Shown piece by piece: positions 1-8,279 of a stretch of DNA of 52,526 bases; position 1 is the first letter of the stretch, and each line of letters opens with the position of its first letter. The stretch is from the NCBI RefSeq assembly GCF_030711405.1, contig NZ_JAULSI010000027.1, forward strand, positions 32,272 through 84,797, in the 5' to 3' direction. The DNA comes from Massilia brevitalea. GTDB lineage: Bacteria > Pseudomonadota > Gammaproteobacteria > Burkholderiales > Burkholderiaceae_D. A model generated the notes under the pieces. That model was not told where the DNA came from. It searched no databases and saw only the letters and a program-made list of their open reading frames with translations. The position numbers were made by a program, and so were the translations under genes.

Positions 1-28
1 TGAAATCACGCAGCGCCAACAAAGGCCA

Positions 29-511
29 CTACACCTCCCCCTCCCCCTCCCCCGCCAGATTCGCCCTTACCCGCTGCAACAGCGCATGCAGCTGCTCGCG
101 CTCCGCTTCGCTGATCCCGTCCAGCGCCACGCCCGACAACGCCGCGCCGACCTGGTGCAAGCGCCCGTGCAGCGCCTCCCCCGCCTGGCTCAGGTGCAGC
201 CGCGTGCTGCGCCGGTCGGCCTGGTCCGCGCTGGCGTCGAGCAAGCCACGTTCGCGCAAGCCCTTGATCAAGCGCGTCAGCTGCGCCTTGTCGCGCCCCG
301 AATGCGCCACCAGGTCGCTCAGCGTGGCGCCGGGCTGGCGCGCGAAGAAGCGCAGGACCTTGCTTTCCATGTGCGTCAGCTCGTGCTCGCCGTCGGCAAA
401 CGCCCGGAACTGCTGCGCCCGGTACAGGTGCATGATCGAATGGATGGCGTCGAACACATCGCCCACCGTCCCCGACGGTTTTTCGTTGACTTTATCAACT
501 GGTTTTCGCAT
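29..511 (-). CDS. MarR family transcriptional regulator
   Basis: About 160 residues, normal length for a MarR winged-helix repressor. The middle carries the helix-turn-helix (LSDLVAHSGRDKAQLTRLIK) followed by the wing region (ADQADRRSTRLHLSQAG). I chose ATG at 511 because the extra residues upstream are not family-like; ATG at 523 is also possible, and neither has a clear Shine-Dalgarno, so the message may be leaderless. It diverges from the siderophore-interacting protein gene at 546, and two operator-like repeats lie in the shared region, one of them inside codons 5-9 of this gene. Inference: it represses the neighbour and itself. The ligand is unknown. Confidence 0.85.
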   Translation of the reverse strand: MRKPVDKVNEKPSGTVGDVFDAIHSIMHLYRAQQFRAFADGEHELTHMESKVLRFFARQPGATLSDLVAHSGRDKAQLTRLIKGLRERGLLDASADQADRRSTRLHLSQAGEALHGRLHQVGAALSGVALDGISEAEREQLHALLQRVRANLAGEGEGEV

Positions 512-536
512 AATAGGTGACATTATCAACTAGTTT
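485..536. promoter_or_regulatory. Probable MarR operators and Fur-like dyad
   Basis: A near-identical 14-base element occurs twice, TTATCAACTGGTTT at 492-505 and TTATCAACTAGTTT at 523-536, flanking the -10 box. The first is part of the perfect dyad GTTGA-N5-TCAAC (485-499) and the second holds the palindrome AACTAGTT (528-535). Between them CATAATAGGTGACATTATC (509-527) has the outer arms of a Fur box but a poor centre. Assignment of each site to MarR or Fur is inference. Confidence 0.5.
486..514 (+). promoter_or_regulatory. Sigma-70 promoter for the siderophore-interacting protein gene
   Basis: TTGACT at 486-491 and CATAAT at 509-514 are separated by exactly 17 bp and fall 32 bp before the ATG at 546. 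The -35 box sits inside the dyad GTTGA-N5-TCAAC (485-499), so a bound repressor would block RNA polymerase. Confidence 0.65.
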
Positions 537-545
537 GGATGAATC

Positions 546-1277
546 ATGGAACAGCAATCCCGCAAGACCGTCCAGCGCGTGCGCCATGAGCTGCGCATGC
601 GCGAAGTCAGCGTCGCCAGCATCGCACCAAGCGGCGAGCACTTCGCCAGCATCACCTTCCAGGGCGAGGCCCTGGCCGATTTCGTCTCGCTCTCCTTCGA
701 CGACCATGTGAAGTTCATGTTCGACGACGGCGCCGGTAACCAGGTGCGGCGCGACTATACGCCGCGCCGCTTCAACGCGCAATCGCGCGAGCTGACCATC
801 GAGTTTGCCTTGCACGGCGACGGCGCGGCATCGAACTGGGCGCGCCATGCGCAACCAGGAGACCGGGCCATCGTCGGCGGCCCGCGCGGCTCGATGATCA
901 TCCCGCCCGACTTCGACTGGCACCTGCTGGCCGGCGACAGCACCGCCCTGCCGGCCATGCGCCGCCGCCTGGAAGAGCTGCCGGCCCAGGTGCGCGCCAT
1001 GGTGGTCGTGCTTGCCGGCGACGGCGACCGCCTGCCGTTCACCAGCGCCGCGCACATCGACGTGCACTGGGTCGACAGCGAGGATGCCCTGCTCGAACGC
1101 GTGCGTGCATGCACGCTGCCGGCGGGCGAAGGCTTTGCCTGGGGTGCAGGCGAAGCGGCCACCATGCGCCGCCTGCGCGCGCTGCTGGCCGAAGAAAAAG
1201 GCATCGCCAAGGAAGCGATGCGCGTGTCGGCCTACTGGAAACAGGGTGTGGCCGACCACCACGAGAACCTCGAGTAA
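546..1277 (+). CDS. Siderophore-interacting protein (ferric-siderophore reductase)
   Basis: 243 residues, the usual size of the ViuB/SIP family of cytoplasmic FAD enzymes that reduce Fe(III)-siderophores to release iron. The FAD-binding signature RRDYTPRRFN lies near residues 64-73, followed by the phosphate-binding stretch around IVGGPRGS; the C-terminal half is the SIP NAD(P)H domain ending in a tryptophan-containing helix (SAYWKQG). No signal peptide. The start ATG has only a weak ribosome site. The divergent MarR gene and the overlapping operators suggest control by a repressor, possibly together with iron. No siderophore receptor or synthesis gene is in the window. Confidence 0.88.
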   Translation: MEQQSRKTVQRVRHELRMREVSVASIAPSGEHFASITFQGEALADFVSLSFDDHVKFMFDDGAGNQVRRDYTPRRFNAQSRELTIEFALHGDGAASNWARHAQPGDRAIVGGPRGSMIIPPDFDWHLLAGDSTALPAMRRRLEELPAQVRAMVVVLAGDGDRLPFTSAAHIDVHWVDSEDALLERVRACTLPAGEGFAWGAGEAATMRRLRALLAEEKGIAKEAMRVSAYWKQGVADHHENLE

Positions 1278-1301
1278 GCTCGCACCGGCGGAGCGCGCCG
1301 C

Positions 1302-1778
1302 TCAGCCCTTGCGGCCGTGCAGCGCCTGGCGCGAGCGCTTGCGTTCCTCGGCCTTCTGGTAGCGGCGCACGGCGTCTTCGCCTTCCGGCACCAGCTTCGG
1401 CACGGCCTGCGGCTTGCGATGCTCGTCCACCGCCACCATCGTGAAATAGCAGCTGTTCGCGTGGCGCACGGTGCGCTGCTGGATGTTTTCCGTCACTACG
1501 CGGATGCCGACTTCCATCGAGCTGGTGCCGGTATAGTTCACCGAGGCCAGGAAGGTCACAAGCTCGCCCACGTGTATCGGCTCCAGGAACATCACCTGGT
1601 CCACCGACAGCGTCACCACATAGGAACCCGAGTAGCGGCTGGCGCAGGCATAGGCCACGCTGTCGAGGAATTTCAGGATGGTGCCGCCGTGGACGTTGCC
1701 CGAGAAGTTCGCCATGTCGGGCGTCATCAGGACCGTCATGGTCAGTTCGTGGATCGGGCGTCCGTGCTGGTCGTTCAT
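1302..1778 (-). CDS. Acyl-CoA thioesterase, hotdog fold (YciA/BACH type)
   Basis: 158 residues, one hotdog domain. It hydrolyses acyl-CoA to free acid and CoA in the cytosol. The family pattern is visible: MTPDMANFSGNVHGGTILK with the catalytic-region N-x-x-G-x-x-H-G-G near residues 27-34, then ASRYSGSYVVTLSVDQVMF and the strand ending in TMVAVD. The charged C-terminal tail (RRYQKAEERKRSRQ) is typical of this subgroup. It is convergent with the SIP gene, 24 bp apart, so it is not part of that unit. The substrate chain length cannot be told from sequence. Confidence 0.85.
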   Translation of the reverse strand: MNDQHGRPIHELTMTVLMTPDMANFSGNVHGGTILKFLDSVAYACASRYSGSYVVTLSVDQVMFLEPIHVGELVTFLASVNYTGTSSMEVGIRVVTENIQQRTVRHANSCYFTMVAVDEHRKPQAVPKLVPEGEDAVRRYQKAEERKRSRQALHGRKG

Positions 1779-1854
1779 GGTGTGGGCCTGCGAGGCTGAA
1801 GATCAAAAAACCATTGTAGCGGGATTCCGCGCGACTTTCCCATATGCAATCAGC

Positions 1855-2712
1855 TCAGGCCGGCGCAAACGCCACGTTCCCCTCGACCGCCAGCCGTCCC
1901 TCGCACACCAGCGCAAAGGCGGCGCCACCGGGCGCATGCAGCATCTGCACGTGCGCGCCCAGCGGCACGGTGGAGCGAAAGCGCACGTCGGCTGCACGCA
2001 CGCGTCCGCCCTGCGCTTCCAGGCAGACCAGCGCCTTGGCGACCGAATGCATGCCGTGGATGATGGGTGCGCGCAGCCCGAACAGCCGCGCCGCCGGCCG
2101 CGCCAGGTGGATCGGATTCCAGTCGCCCGACGCGCGCGCATAGGCGCGGCCGGCATCGTGTTGCACGTCCCAGCCGCCGAACACCGGCAGCGCCGGCGCC
2201 GGCTGTGGCGCGCTGCGCGCTCCGCTTCTCCGTCCGGGCAGCGCCAGGTACTTGCTGGTGCAGTCGAACACCTCGGTTGCACCATCCCATGCCGTGGTGT
2301 CGAGCACGCAAAAGCGCGCGCCGGATGCCGTCGGCGGGTCGATCCGCACCTGCGTGATCAGCCGCAGCGGCGTGCCGGCCGCCACCCGCGCATGCTCGGC
2401 GACGCTGTTCTCGATATGGACCATGCCCGGCAGCCGGAACGGAAACGCCGGCGCCAGCATGCTCGCCAGGTGGGCACGCTGCACCAGCAGGTAATGCGCG
2501 CTCACCGGCTGCGCACCCGGCGCAAAGCCGAGTAAAGCGTTGTAGCGCGCCAGCGCGCCCGGACCGGGAGCCGTGCAGGCGAAGACGGTCGCCGGCAGCT
2601 GCGGCATTTGATTGACGCCGGCGCCGCGCTTGAACAGCGCACGCAACAGCAGGCCGGCGCCGGCGGGCGGCAGCGGCGCGTCCGGCATCTGCAATGACTG
2701 GTTCTGGAACAA
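1855..2712 (-). CDS. MaoC-like hotdog dehydratase
   Basis: 285 residues with two hotdog halves. The C-terminal half has the MaoC/hydratase-2 motif ARASGDWNPIHLARPAARLFG, followed by PIIHGMHSVAKA; the Asp and His of D-W-N-P-I-H are the expected catalytic pair. Proteins of this kind hydrate trans-2-enoyl-CoA or a related thioester. I start at TTG 2712 because AGGAG lies 7 bases upstream; ATG at 2688 is the alternative and has no Shine-Dalgarno. A much longer reading frame extends upstream to 3009 but overlaps ilvE on the other strand and is not protein-like. It diverges from ilvE. Confidence 0.8.
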   Translation of the reverse strand: MFQNQSLQMPDAPLPPAGAGLLLRALFKRGAGVNQMPQLPATVFACTAPGPGALARYNALLGFAPGAQPVSAHYLLVQRAHLASMLAPAFPFRLPGMVHIENSVAEHARVAAGTPLRLITQVRIDPPTASGARFCVLDTTAWDGATEVFDCTSKYLALPGRRSGARSAPQPAPALPVFGGWDVQHDAGRAYARASGDWNPIHLARPAARLFGLRAPIIHGMHSVAKALVCLEAQGGRVRAADVRFRSTVPLGAHVQMLHAPGGAAFALVCEGRLAVEGNVAFAPA

Positions 2713-2884
2713 GGCGCAACTCCTGCGGGGCGAAACCGAATTATACGGGGCCAAAGCGGCCATTCCGGCAATGTTGGCGCTTTCAAAACGGCAGCTGCAA
2801 CAAACCCCGCGAATTGACCGATAATAGTGGTTTTGCGGGCAGCCGGGCAGCATCGCGCGCCCACCCGCCGTTTCTGGAGACTGT

Positions 2885-3982
2885 ATGAACAAAGAAGGCC
2901 AATCGACGCTGTCGATCGAAAAATGCTTGATTCCCCTGCCGCCGGCGGAGCGTTCGGCGCTGCTGGAAAACCCGGGCTTCGGCCGCGCGTTCAGCGACCA
3001 CATGGTCACGATCCGCTACACCGAAGGCAAAGGCTGGCATGACGGCAAGGTCGTGGCGCGCGCCAACCTGCCGCTCGACCCGTCGACCATGGTCCTGCAC
3101 TATGCGCAGGAAATCTTCGAAGGCCTGAAGGCCTACCGCCTGCCGCAAGGCGGCGCCGCCCTGTTCCGTCCGGACGCCAACGCGCGCCGCTTCGCCAAGT
3201 CGGCCACCCGCCTGGCCATGGAACCGCTGCCGGAAGAGCTTTTCCTGGAATCGGTGCACGCCCTGGTCAGCGAAGACCGCGACTGGATCCCGGAAGCCGA
3301 AGGTTCGGCCCTGTACCTGCGCCCGTTCATGATCGCCACCGAAGCCGCGCTGGGCGTGAAACCGGCCAATGAATACCTGTACTGCGTGATCGCGTCGCCG
3401 GTCGGCGCCTACTTCAAGGGCGGCGCTGCGGGCGTGACGCTGTGGGTCTCGGAAAACTACATCCGCGCCGCGCCAGGCGGCACCGGCGACGCCAAGTGCG
3501 GCGGCAACTACGCCGCCAGCCTGGCCGCGCAGGCCGAGGCAATCCGCCAGGGCTGCGACCAGGTCGTCTTCCTCGACGCCGTCGAGCGCAAGTACGTGGA
3601 AGAGCTGGGCGGCATGAACGTGTTCTTCGTGTTCGAAGACGGTTCGATCCAGACCCCGCCGCTGACCGGCACCATCCTGCCGGGCATCACCCGCGACTCG
3701 CTGATCACGCTGGCGCGCGACATGGGCATCACCGTGCGCGAAGAAGCCTACTCGATCGACCAGTGGCGCGCGGACGCCGCCAGCGGCCGCCTGACCGAAG
3801 CCTTTGCCTGCGGCACCGCGGCAGTGGTGACCCCGATCGGCAAGGTCAAGGGCAGCAGCTTCGAAGCCACCATCGGCAACGGCGGCGCCGGCGAAGTCAC
3901 GACCAGGCTGAAGGCTGCACTGCTCGACATCCAGAACGGCCGCGCAGAAGACAAGCACGGCTGGCTGCAGCGCGTGTTCTAA
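2885..3982 (+). CDS. ilvE: Branched-chain amino acid aminotransferase
   Basis: 365 residues, class IV PLP aminotransferase of the longer eukaryote-like BCAT type. It carries out the last step of leucine, isoleucine and valine synthesis (and the first of their breakdown) with 2-oxoglutarate/glutamate as partner. The PLP lysine is K204 in GDAKCGGNYAAS; EELGGMNVFFVFEDG and the C-terminal ACGTAAVVTPIG cofactor-phosphate loop are intact. GGAGA stands 4 bases before the ATG. Two hairpins follow the stop codon. It is a single gene, not linked here to other ilv genes. Confidence 0.94.
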   Translation: MNKEGQSTLSIEKCLIPLPPAERSALLENPGFGRAFSDHMVTIRYTEGKGWHDGKVVARANLPLDPSTMVLHYAQEIFEGLKAYRLPQGGAALFRPDANARRFAKSATRLAMEPLPEELFLESVHALVSEDRDWIPEAEGSALYLRPFMIATEAALGVKPANEYLYCVIASPVGAYFKGGAAGVTLWVSENYIRAAPGGTGDAKCGGNYAASLAAQAEAIRQGCDQVVFLDAVERKYVEELGGMNVFFVFEDGSIQTPPLTGTILPGITRDSLITLARDMGITVREEAYSIDQWRADAASGRLTEAFACGTAAVVTPIGKVKGSSFEATIGNGGAGEVTTRLKAALLDIQNGRAEDKHGWLQRVF

Positions 3983-3998
3983 GTAGCAAAGAAGCACC

Positions 3999-4049
3999 CG
4001 CGCGGCCTGCCTGGCCGCGCGTCCCGTCGCAGCGGCGTCCTGCCGCTGC
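3999..4049 (+). terminator. Tandem hairpins after ilvE
   Basis: Two perfect inverted repeats stand back to back: CGCGCGGCC / GGCCGCGCG (3999-4007 and 4013-4021, loop 5) and GCAGCGGC / GCCGCTGC (4029-4036 and 4042-4049, loop 5). There is no T-tract, so they may act in mRNA 3'-end protection or Rho-assisted termination rather than as a classic intrinsic terminator. Confidence 0.5.
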
Positions 4050-4079
4050 AACACTCCTCTCCCGGTGATCGTGTCAAGA

Positions 4080-4108
4080 TTGCAAATAAGCAATTGCATC
4101 TTTACAAT
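4080..4108 (+). promoter_or_regulatory. Sigma-70 promoter for the outer-membrane protein gene
   Basis: TTGCAA at 4080-4085 and TACAAT at 4103-4108 with a 17-bp spacer, in an AT-rich patch. The expected start gives a leader of about 45 nt before the ATG at 4160. Confidence 0.65.
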
Positions 4109-4159
4109 GCTTGAGCACGGAAATGTGCAAGCCCGCGACCATAACAACGATAAATCACC

Positions 4160-4780
4160 ATGAAAACCATCGCACTCGCACTTGCATTCTCCCTGGCTGC
4201 GCTGAACGCGGCCCAGGCCCAGACCACCGAACCGGCACCGGCGCCCGTTGTCCAGTACGAACCCGTCGGCGCCAAGCCGTTGCGCTTCGTGGTCGGCGCC
4301 GGCCTGACCCATGGCGGCGACAAGCTGGCCACCGTGTATTACGAGGACGGCTTCGACATCGATATCCGCGGCGGCGGCACGGTCGCCCTGCTGGCCGGCC
4401 TCGACTACCGCGTCAGCCCGGAATTCTCGGTGCAGGGCACGGTCGGCTACCACGTCGACAACGCCAGCGCCCGCAACGGCGACACGCGCTTCCAGCGCAT
4501 TCCCTTCGAGCTGCTCGGCTACTACCATGTGAACGACAAGGTGCGCGTCGGCGGCGGCCTGCGCTGGGTGACCGGCACCGAGTTCCGCAGCAGCGGCGCC
4601 AGCGACATCGGCGACTACGAATTCAAGGACACGACCAGCGCCGTGGTCGAACTCGAATACCTGTTCACCCCGCAAATCGGCGTCAAGCTGCGCTACGTAA
4701 ACGACGAGTTCAAGGAAAAAGCCTACGGCGGCAAGGTCAAGGGCGACCACGCCGGCATCTTCGCCAACTTTTACTTCTGA
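4160..4780 (+). CDS. Outer-membrane beta-barrel protein
   Basis: 206 residues. Signal peptide at residues 1-20 (MKTIALALAFSLAALNAAQA, then Q). The mature part has alternating strands with glycine and aromatic residues (FVVGAGLTHGGD, VGGGLRWVTG) and ends in Y-F, the terminal phenylalanine recognised by the BAM machine. Size fits an eight-stranded OmpW/OmpA-like barrel. A clear promoter lies upstream and a terminator hairpin follows. The function cannot be told from sequence. Confidence 0.75.
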   Translation: MKTIALALAFSLAALNAAQAQTTEPAPAPVVQYEPVGAKPLRFVVGAGLTHGGDKLATVYYEDGFDIDIRGGGTVALLAGLDYRVSPEFSVQGTVGYHVDNASARNGDTRFQRIPFELLGYYHVNDKVRVGGGLRWVTGTEFRSSGASDIGDYEFKDTTSAVVELEYLFTPQIGVKLRYVNDEFKEKAYGGKVKGDHAGIFANFYF

Positions 4781-4787
4781 CGCAGCG

Positions 4788-4820
4788 AGGCGGCCGCTTT
4801 CGCCGCCTTCTGTCGTTTCT
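4788..4820 (+). terminator. Intrinsic-type terminator after the barrel gene
   Basis: AGGCGGC (4788-4794) pairs with GCCGCCT (4802-4808) over a 7-base loop, followed by an imperfect T-rich stretch (TCTGTCGTTTCT). It separates the barrel gene from the LysR gene. Confidence 0.55.
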
Positions 4821-4834
4821 CCCATTATCCAAGC

Positions 4835-5752
4835 ATGTTGAAACTCAGCCTCGACGCCCTGCTCACCGTTGACACCATCGCCCGGCGCGGCTCCTTTGCG
4901 GCCGCCGCCAAGGAGCTGTTCCGGGTGCCATCGACGATTTCCTACACCGTGGCCAAGCTCGAGGAAGACCTGGGCGTGCAGTTGTTCGAGCGCTTCGGCC
5001 CGCGCGTGGCGCTCACCGAGGCCGGCGAGGAACTGCTGAAGGAAGGCCGCTACCTGCTCAAGGCGGCAGGCGACCTGGAGCGGCGCGTGCGGCGCGTGGC
5101 CTCGGGCTGGGAAACCGAATTCACGATCGCCATCGACTCGATGCTCGACCCGTGCGCGCTGATGCCCGACGTCCGCGCATTCTACGAAGTGGCCGACCAG
5201 ACCCGCCTGCGCCTGCTGAAGGAAGCCCTGTCCGGCACCTGGGAAGCCCTGCTCGACCGCCGGGCCGACCTGCTGGTGGGCGCGGCCGGCAGCGGACCCT
5301 CGGGTGGCGGCTACAGTTCGATGCCGCTGGCGACCGTGTCGTTTGCCTTCGTGGTGGCGCCCGCCCATCCGCTGGCCGCCGTCGACCATCCGCTCTCGAA
5401 AGCCGACCTTGCCGCCTACCGCGCAGTATCGGTATCGGATTCGGCGCGCCAGTTGCAGGCACGGACGGTGGGCCTGCTGTTCGGCCAGGACACCCTGGCC
5501 ATGCCCGACATGCAGACCAAGTACGACTACCAGCGCGCCGGCCTCGGCTTCGGCTTCCTGCCCGAACCCTGGGTGCGCGAGGACGTGGCCGAGGGCCGCC
5601 TGGTGGTGAAGACGGTGGACGAACCGAAGCCGGACGAAACCCTGCACCTGGCCTGGCGCACCGGCGAGGAAGGCGCAGCGCTGGCCTGGTGGAAGGCGCG
5701 CATGCGCGACGGCGCCACCGTCACAGCCATGCTGCAGCGCGGCCCGCGTTGA
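4835..5752 (+). CDS. LysR family transcriptional regulator
   Basis: 305 residues: N-terminal winged helix-turn-helix (residues about 5-63; SFAAAAKELFRVPSTISYTV is the helix-turn-helix core) and a periplasmic-binding-protein-like effector domain. The recognition-helix region PSTISYTVAKLEEDLGVQLF is typical of a LysR subgroup that often sits next to oxidoreductase or hydrolase genes. The alpha/beta hydrolase gene follows 79 bp downstream in the same direction; whether it is the target is not shown by the sequence. Confidence 0.9.
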   Translation: MLKLSLDALLTVDTIARRGSFAAAAKELFRVPSTISYTVAKLEEDLGVQLFERFGPRVALTEAGEELLKEGRYLLKAAGDLERRVRRVASGWETEFTIAIDSMLDPCALMPDVRAFYEVADQTRLRLLKEALSGTWEALLDRRADLLVGAAGSGPSGGGYSSMPLATVSFAFVVAPAHPLAAVDHPLSKADLAAYRAVSVSDSARQLQARTVGLLFGQDTLAMPDMQTKYDYQRAGLGFGFLPEPWVREDVAEGRLVVKTVDEPKPDETLHLAWRTGEEGAALAWWKARMRDGATVTAMLQRGPR

Positions 5753-5831
5753 GCGCACGATAAAAAAAGCGCCGAACGTTTGGCGGCGCGCCGGGTCCAA
5801 TCGCATGAGCTAACGATCTTGCGAGGACACC

Positions 5832-6698
5832 ATGACCACAAGTACTAGCGCCAGCGCCAGCGCCATCGACAGCACCACCAGCACCGTCACCACCCGCGAC
5901 GGCACCGCCATCTACTACAAGGACTGGGGCCAGGGTACGCCCGTGGTCTTTTCCCACGGCTGGCCGCTGCAGGGCGACGCCTGGGAAGACCAGATGCTGT
6001 TCCTGGCCGAACACGGCTACCGCGTCATCGCCCACGACCGCCGCGGCCACGGCTTCTCAGGCAAGCCCTTGGACGGCAACCACATGGACACCTATGCCGA
6101 CGACCTGGCCACCCTGGTCGACGCGCTCGACCTGCGCGGCGCCGTGCTGGTCGGCCACTCCACCGGCGGCGGCGAAGTCACGCGCTACATCGGCCGCCAC
6201 GGCACGGCGCGCGTGGCCAAGGCGGTCTTGATCAGCGCGGTGCCACCGCAGATGCTGCGCACCGACAGCAACCCCGAGGGCTTGCCGATGGAGGTGTTCG
6301 ATGCCATCCGCGCCGGCGTGCTCGCCGACCGCTCGCAGTACTTCAAGGACCTGGCCTTGCCCTTCTATGGCTGCAACCGGCCCGGGGCGACGCCCTCGCA
6401 GGGCGTGATCGATACCTTCTGGCTGCAGGGCATGCAGTGCAGCATCCGCAGCGCCCATGCCTGCATCGCCCAGTTCTCGGAAACCGACTTCACGGCCGAC
6501 CTGGCGAAGATGACGATCCCGACCCTGCTGATCCACGGCGACGATGACCAGATCGTGCCCATCGTCGCCAGCGCCCGGCGTTCGGTGGAACTGCTGCCGC
6601 AGGCGAGATTGATCGTGTACGAAGGCGCGCCGCACGGCATCCCAACCACGCACAAGGAGCGCATCAACGCCGACTTGCTCGACTTCCTGCGCTCCTGA
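5832..6698 (+). CDS. Alpha/beta hydrolase, chloroperoxidase/arylesterase-like
   Basis: 288 residues, cytoplasmic. Catalytic triad visible: nucleophile S110 in VGHSTGGGE, acid near D237 in [10 protein letters not shown], and H268 in YEGAPHGIP. The block [11 protein letters not shown] (about 69-79) and the double-G elbow [12 protein letters not shown] are characteristic of cofactor-free haloperoxidase-type esterases. The N-terminus is extended by a low-complexity S/T/A stretch (residues 2-20) that is not part of the fold. The true substrate is probably an ester or lactone; perhydrolase activity is common in this family. Confidence 0.85.
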   Translation: MTTSTSASASAIDSTTSTVTTRDGTAIYYKDWGQGTPVVFSHGWPLQGDAWEDQMLFLAEHGYRVIAHDRRGHGFSGKPLDGNHMDTYADDLATLVDALDLRGAVLVGHSTGGGEVTRYIGRHGTARVAKAVLISAVPPQMLRTDSNPEGLPMEVFDAIRAGVLADRSQYFKDLALPFYGCNRPGATPSQGVIDTFWLQGMQCSIRSAHACIAQFSETDFTADLAKMTIPTLLIHGDDDQIVPIVASARRSVELLPQARLIVYEGAPHGIPTTHKERINADLLDFLRS

Positions 6699-6742
6699 CC
6701 GCGGCCGATGGAAGCGCGCCGGTGACCGTTTCCAGCGCGTAG

Positions 6743-6762
6743 GGTGGGTTCTCGAACCCACC
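6743..6762. repeat. Intergenic palindrome of a dispersed repeat family
   Basis: Perfect inverted repeat GGTGGGTTC-TC-GAACCCACC between two convergent genes, preceded by GTAG. The same GGGTGG/CCACCC core recurs near 50.3 and 52.4 kb. It may also serve as a two-way terminator hairpin. Confidence 0.5.
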
Positions 6763-6787
6763 ATTCACCACCGGCTTGCTACCACTC

Positions 6788-7489
6788 TCAGTGCGGCAAA
6801 TCGAACAGCAGCACTTCCGCATTGTCAGCGCCATTCAGCACAATCGACGCCTCATCGTCGACCCGCACCGCATCGCCAGCTTTCAGTGCGATCCCGTTCA
6901 CGCTCAGCGCGCCTTGTGCCACGTGCAGGTAACCGATGCGCCCAGCCTGCAGCGGGAAGCTGACTTCGTCGCCGCCATTCAGAATGCCGGCATACAGCGC
7001 CGCATCCTGGCGGATCGTCACCGATCCCTCGCGGCCATCGCTGGACGCCACCAGGCGCAGGCGGCCCAGCTTCGATTCGCGGTCGAAATGCTTTTCCTCG
7101 TAACCGGACGGCGCGCCGACCTGGTTCGGCTGGATCCAGATCTGCAGGAAGTGCACCGGATCGGTCTTCGAGCCATTGAACTCGCTGTGCACCACACCCT
7201 TGCCCGCACTCATGCGCTGCACGTCGCCGTAGCGCAGCACCGAACCGTTGCCCATGCTGTCCTTGTGTTCCAGCGCGCCATCGAGCACATACGAGATAAT
7301 TTCCATGTCGCGGTGACCGTGGGCGTCGAAGCCGCGGCCAGCATGCACCCGGTCTTCGTTGATTACGCGCAGCGGGCCGACGCCCATGTGGGCCGGGTCG
7401 TGGTAATGGCCGAACGAGAAGGTGTGCTTCGAGTCCAGCCAACCCAGATTGGCGATGCCGCGTTCTTCGCTTTTACGTACTTTCAACAT
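6788..7489 (-). CDS. Pirin family protein (YhhW-like)
   Basis: 233 residues, a bicupin. The N-terminal cupin carries the family's metal-site pattern: FSFGHYHDPAHMGVGPLRVI, then the HGHRDMEIISYVLDG block (residues about 56-70), then VHSEFNG. Members bind iron and some cleave quercetin or act as redox sensors; the role here is unknown. The start is well supported: CAGGAG lies upstream of the ATG at 7489. The 3' end is convergent with the hydrolase gene. Confidence 0.88.
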   Translation of the reverse strand: MLKVRKSEERGIANLGWLDSKHTFSFGHYHDPAHMGVGPLRVINEDRVHAGRGFDAHGHRDMEIISYVLDGALEHKDSMGNGSVLRYGDVQRMSAGKGVVHSEFNGSKTDPVHFLQIWIQPNQVGAPSGYEEKHFDRESKLGRLRLVASSDGREGSVTIRQDAALYAGILNGGDEVSFPLQAGRIGYLHVAQGALSVNGIALKAGDAVRVDDEASIVLNGADNAEVLLFDLPH

Positions 7490-7672
7490 GATGCGCTCCT
7501 GTTCTTGTGGGCCGTTCGAAGGGTTCGAACATCTGCGCCGGTATCCGGTTCACTTCACCGTGTGCGCTGTGGCCACGTTGTCGATGGAGTCATTATGCGA
7601 CGCCGGAGCGGGAACAGAAAGCGAGTAGTTTGCCGTCCTATCGTCGAAATTTTCGAACGCCGGCAGGAAGGC

Positions 7673-8260
7673 TTATTCCTCGTCCGTCGACCGCGCCGCC
7701 ATCGGCTCGCCGATCGCATAGAAATGGCCGCCCGCCACATGGTGGATGCTGCGCCATTCGGGACCGGCGCTCTCGAATTCCCAGTGGCCATTGCGGAAAA
7801 CGCGGTCGTCCGCCCAGGCAGCCGTCACCTCACCGATGAACAAGTCGTATACCTGCTGGTTGTGCGGCTCCGGCAGCAGGCGGCATTCGAGCCAGGCCGA
7901 GCAGCCGGCGACGTAGGGCATGCCGCTGGCGCCAAGGCGCATCAGCTCGACGCCGATGGCATCCAGCTTGCCGGGCTCGCTCGCGCGGCTGCGTGTGCCG
8001 ACCTCGTGCGTCAGCTGGAGCAGTTGCACCGTCGGCACCTGGATCACGAACTGCCCGCTGGCTTCGATCAGCTCGCGCGTGCGCGTGCTCTTGTCGAGCA
8101 CCACGGTCAGCTTCGGCGGCGCGAAGTCGAGGGCGCAGGCCCAGGCCGCGGCCATCACGTTGTCGACGCGGGCGTGGCGGGCCGAGACCAGCACGGTCGG
8201 TCCGTGGGTCAGCAGTCGGTAGGCTTTTTCGAGCGAGACGGGCTGGATATGTTCATTCAT
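7673..8260 (-). CDS. Flavin reductase-like domain protein
   Basis: About 195 residues, one FMN-binding split-barrel domain (KAYRLLTHGPTVLVSARHA at the start, ARVDNVMAAAWACALDFAPP flavin-binding region, TRELIEASGQFVIQVP). Such proteins supply reduced flavin to monooxygenases or act as flavoproteins alone. Start chosen at ATG 8260 with GGAA upstream; ATG 8272 is possible. It follows the LysR gene by 19 bp on the same strand, so the two are probably cotranscribed. Confidence 0.85.
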   Translation of the reverse strand: MNEHIQPVSLEKAYRLLTHGPTVLVSARHARVDNVMAAAWACALDFAPPKLTVVLDKSTRTRELIEASGQFVIQVPTVQLLQLTHEVGTRSRASEPGKLDAIGVELMRLGASGMPYVAGCSAWLECRLLPEPHNQQVYDLFIGEVTAAWADDRVFRNGHWEFESAGPEWRSIHHVAGGHFYAIGEPMAARSTDEE

Positions 8261-8279
8261 TGTCGGTTCCATATTCGGT

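Noticed and set aside
2783..5806. 1007-residue open frame on the minus strand
   Set aside because: Runs antisense to ilvE, the barrel gene and the LysR gene, which have clear families. It is His/Gln/Arg/Ala-rich, as expected from antisense reading of high-GC coding DNA.
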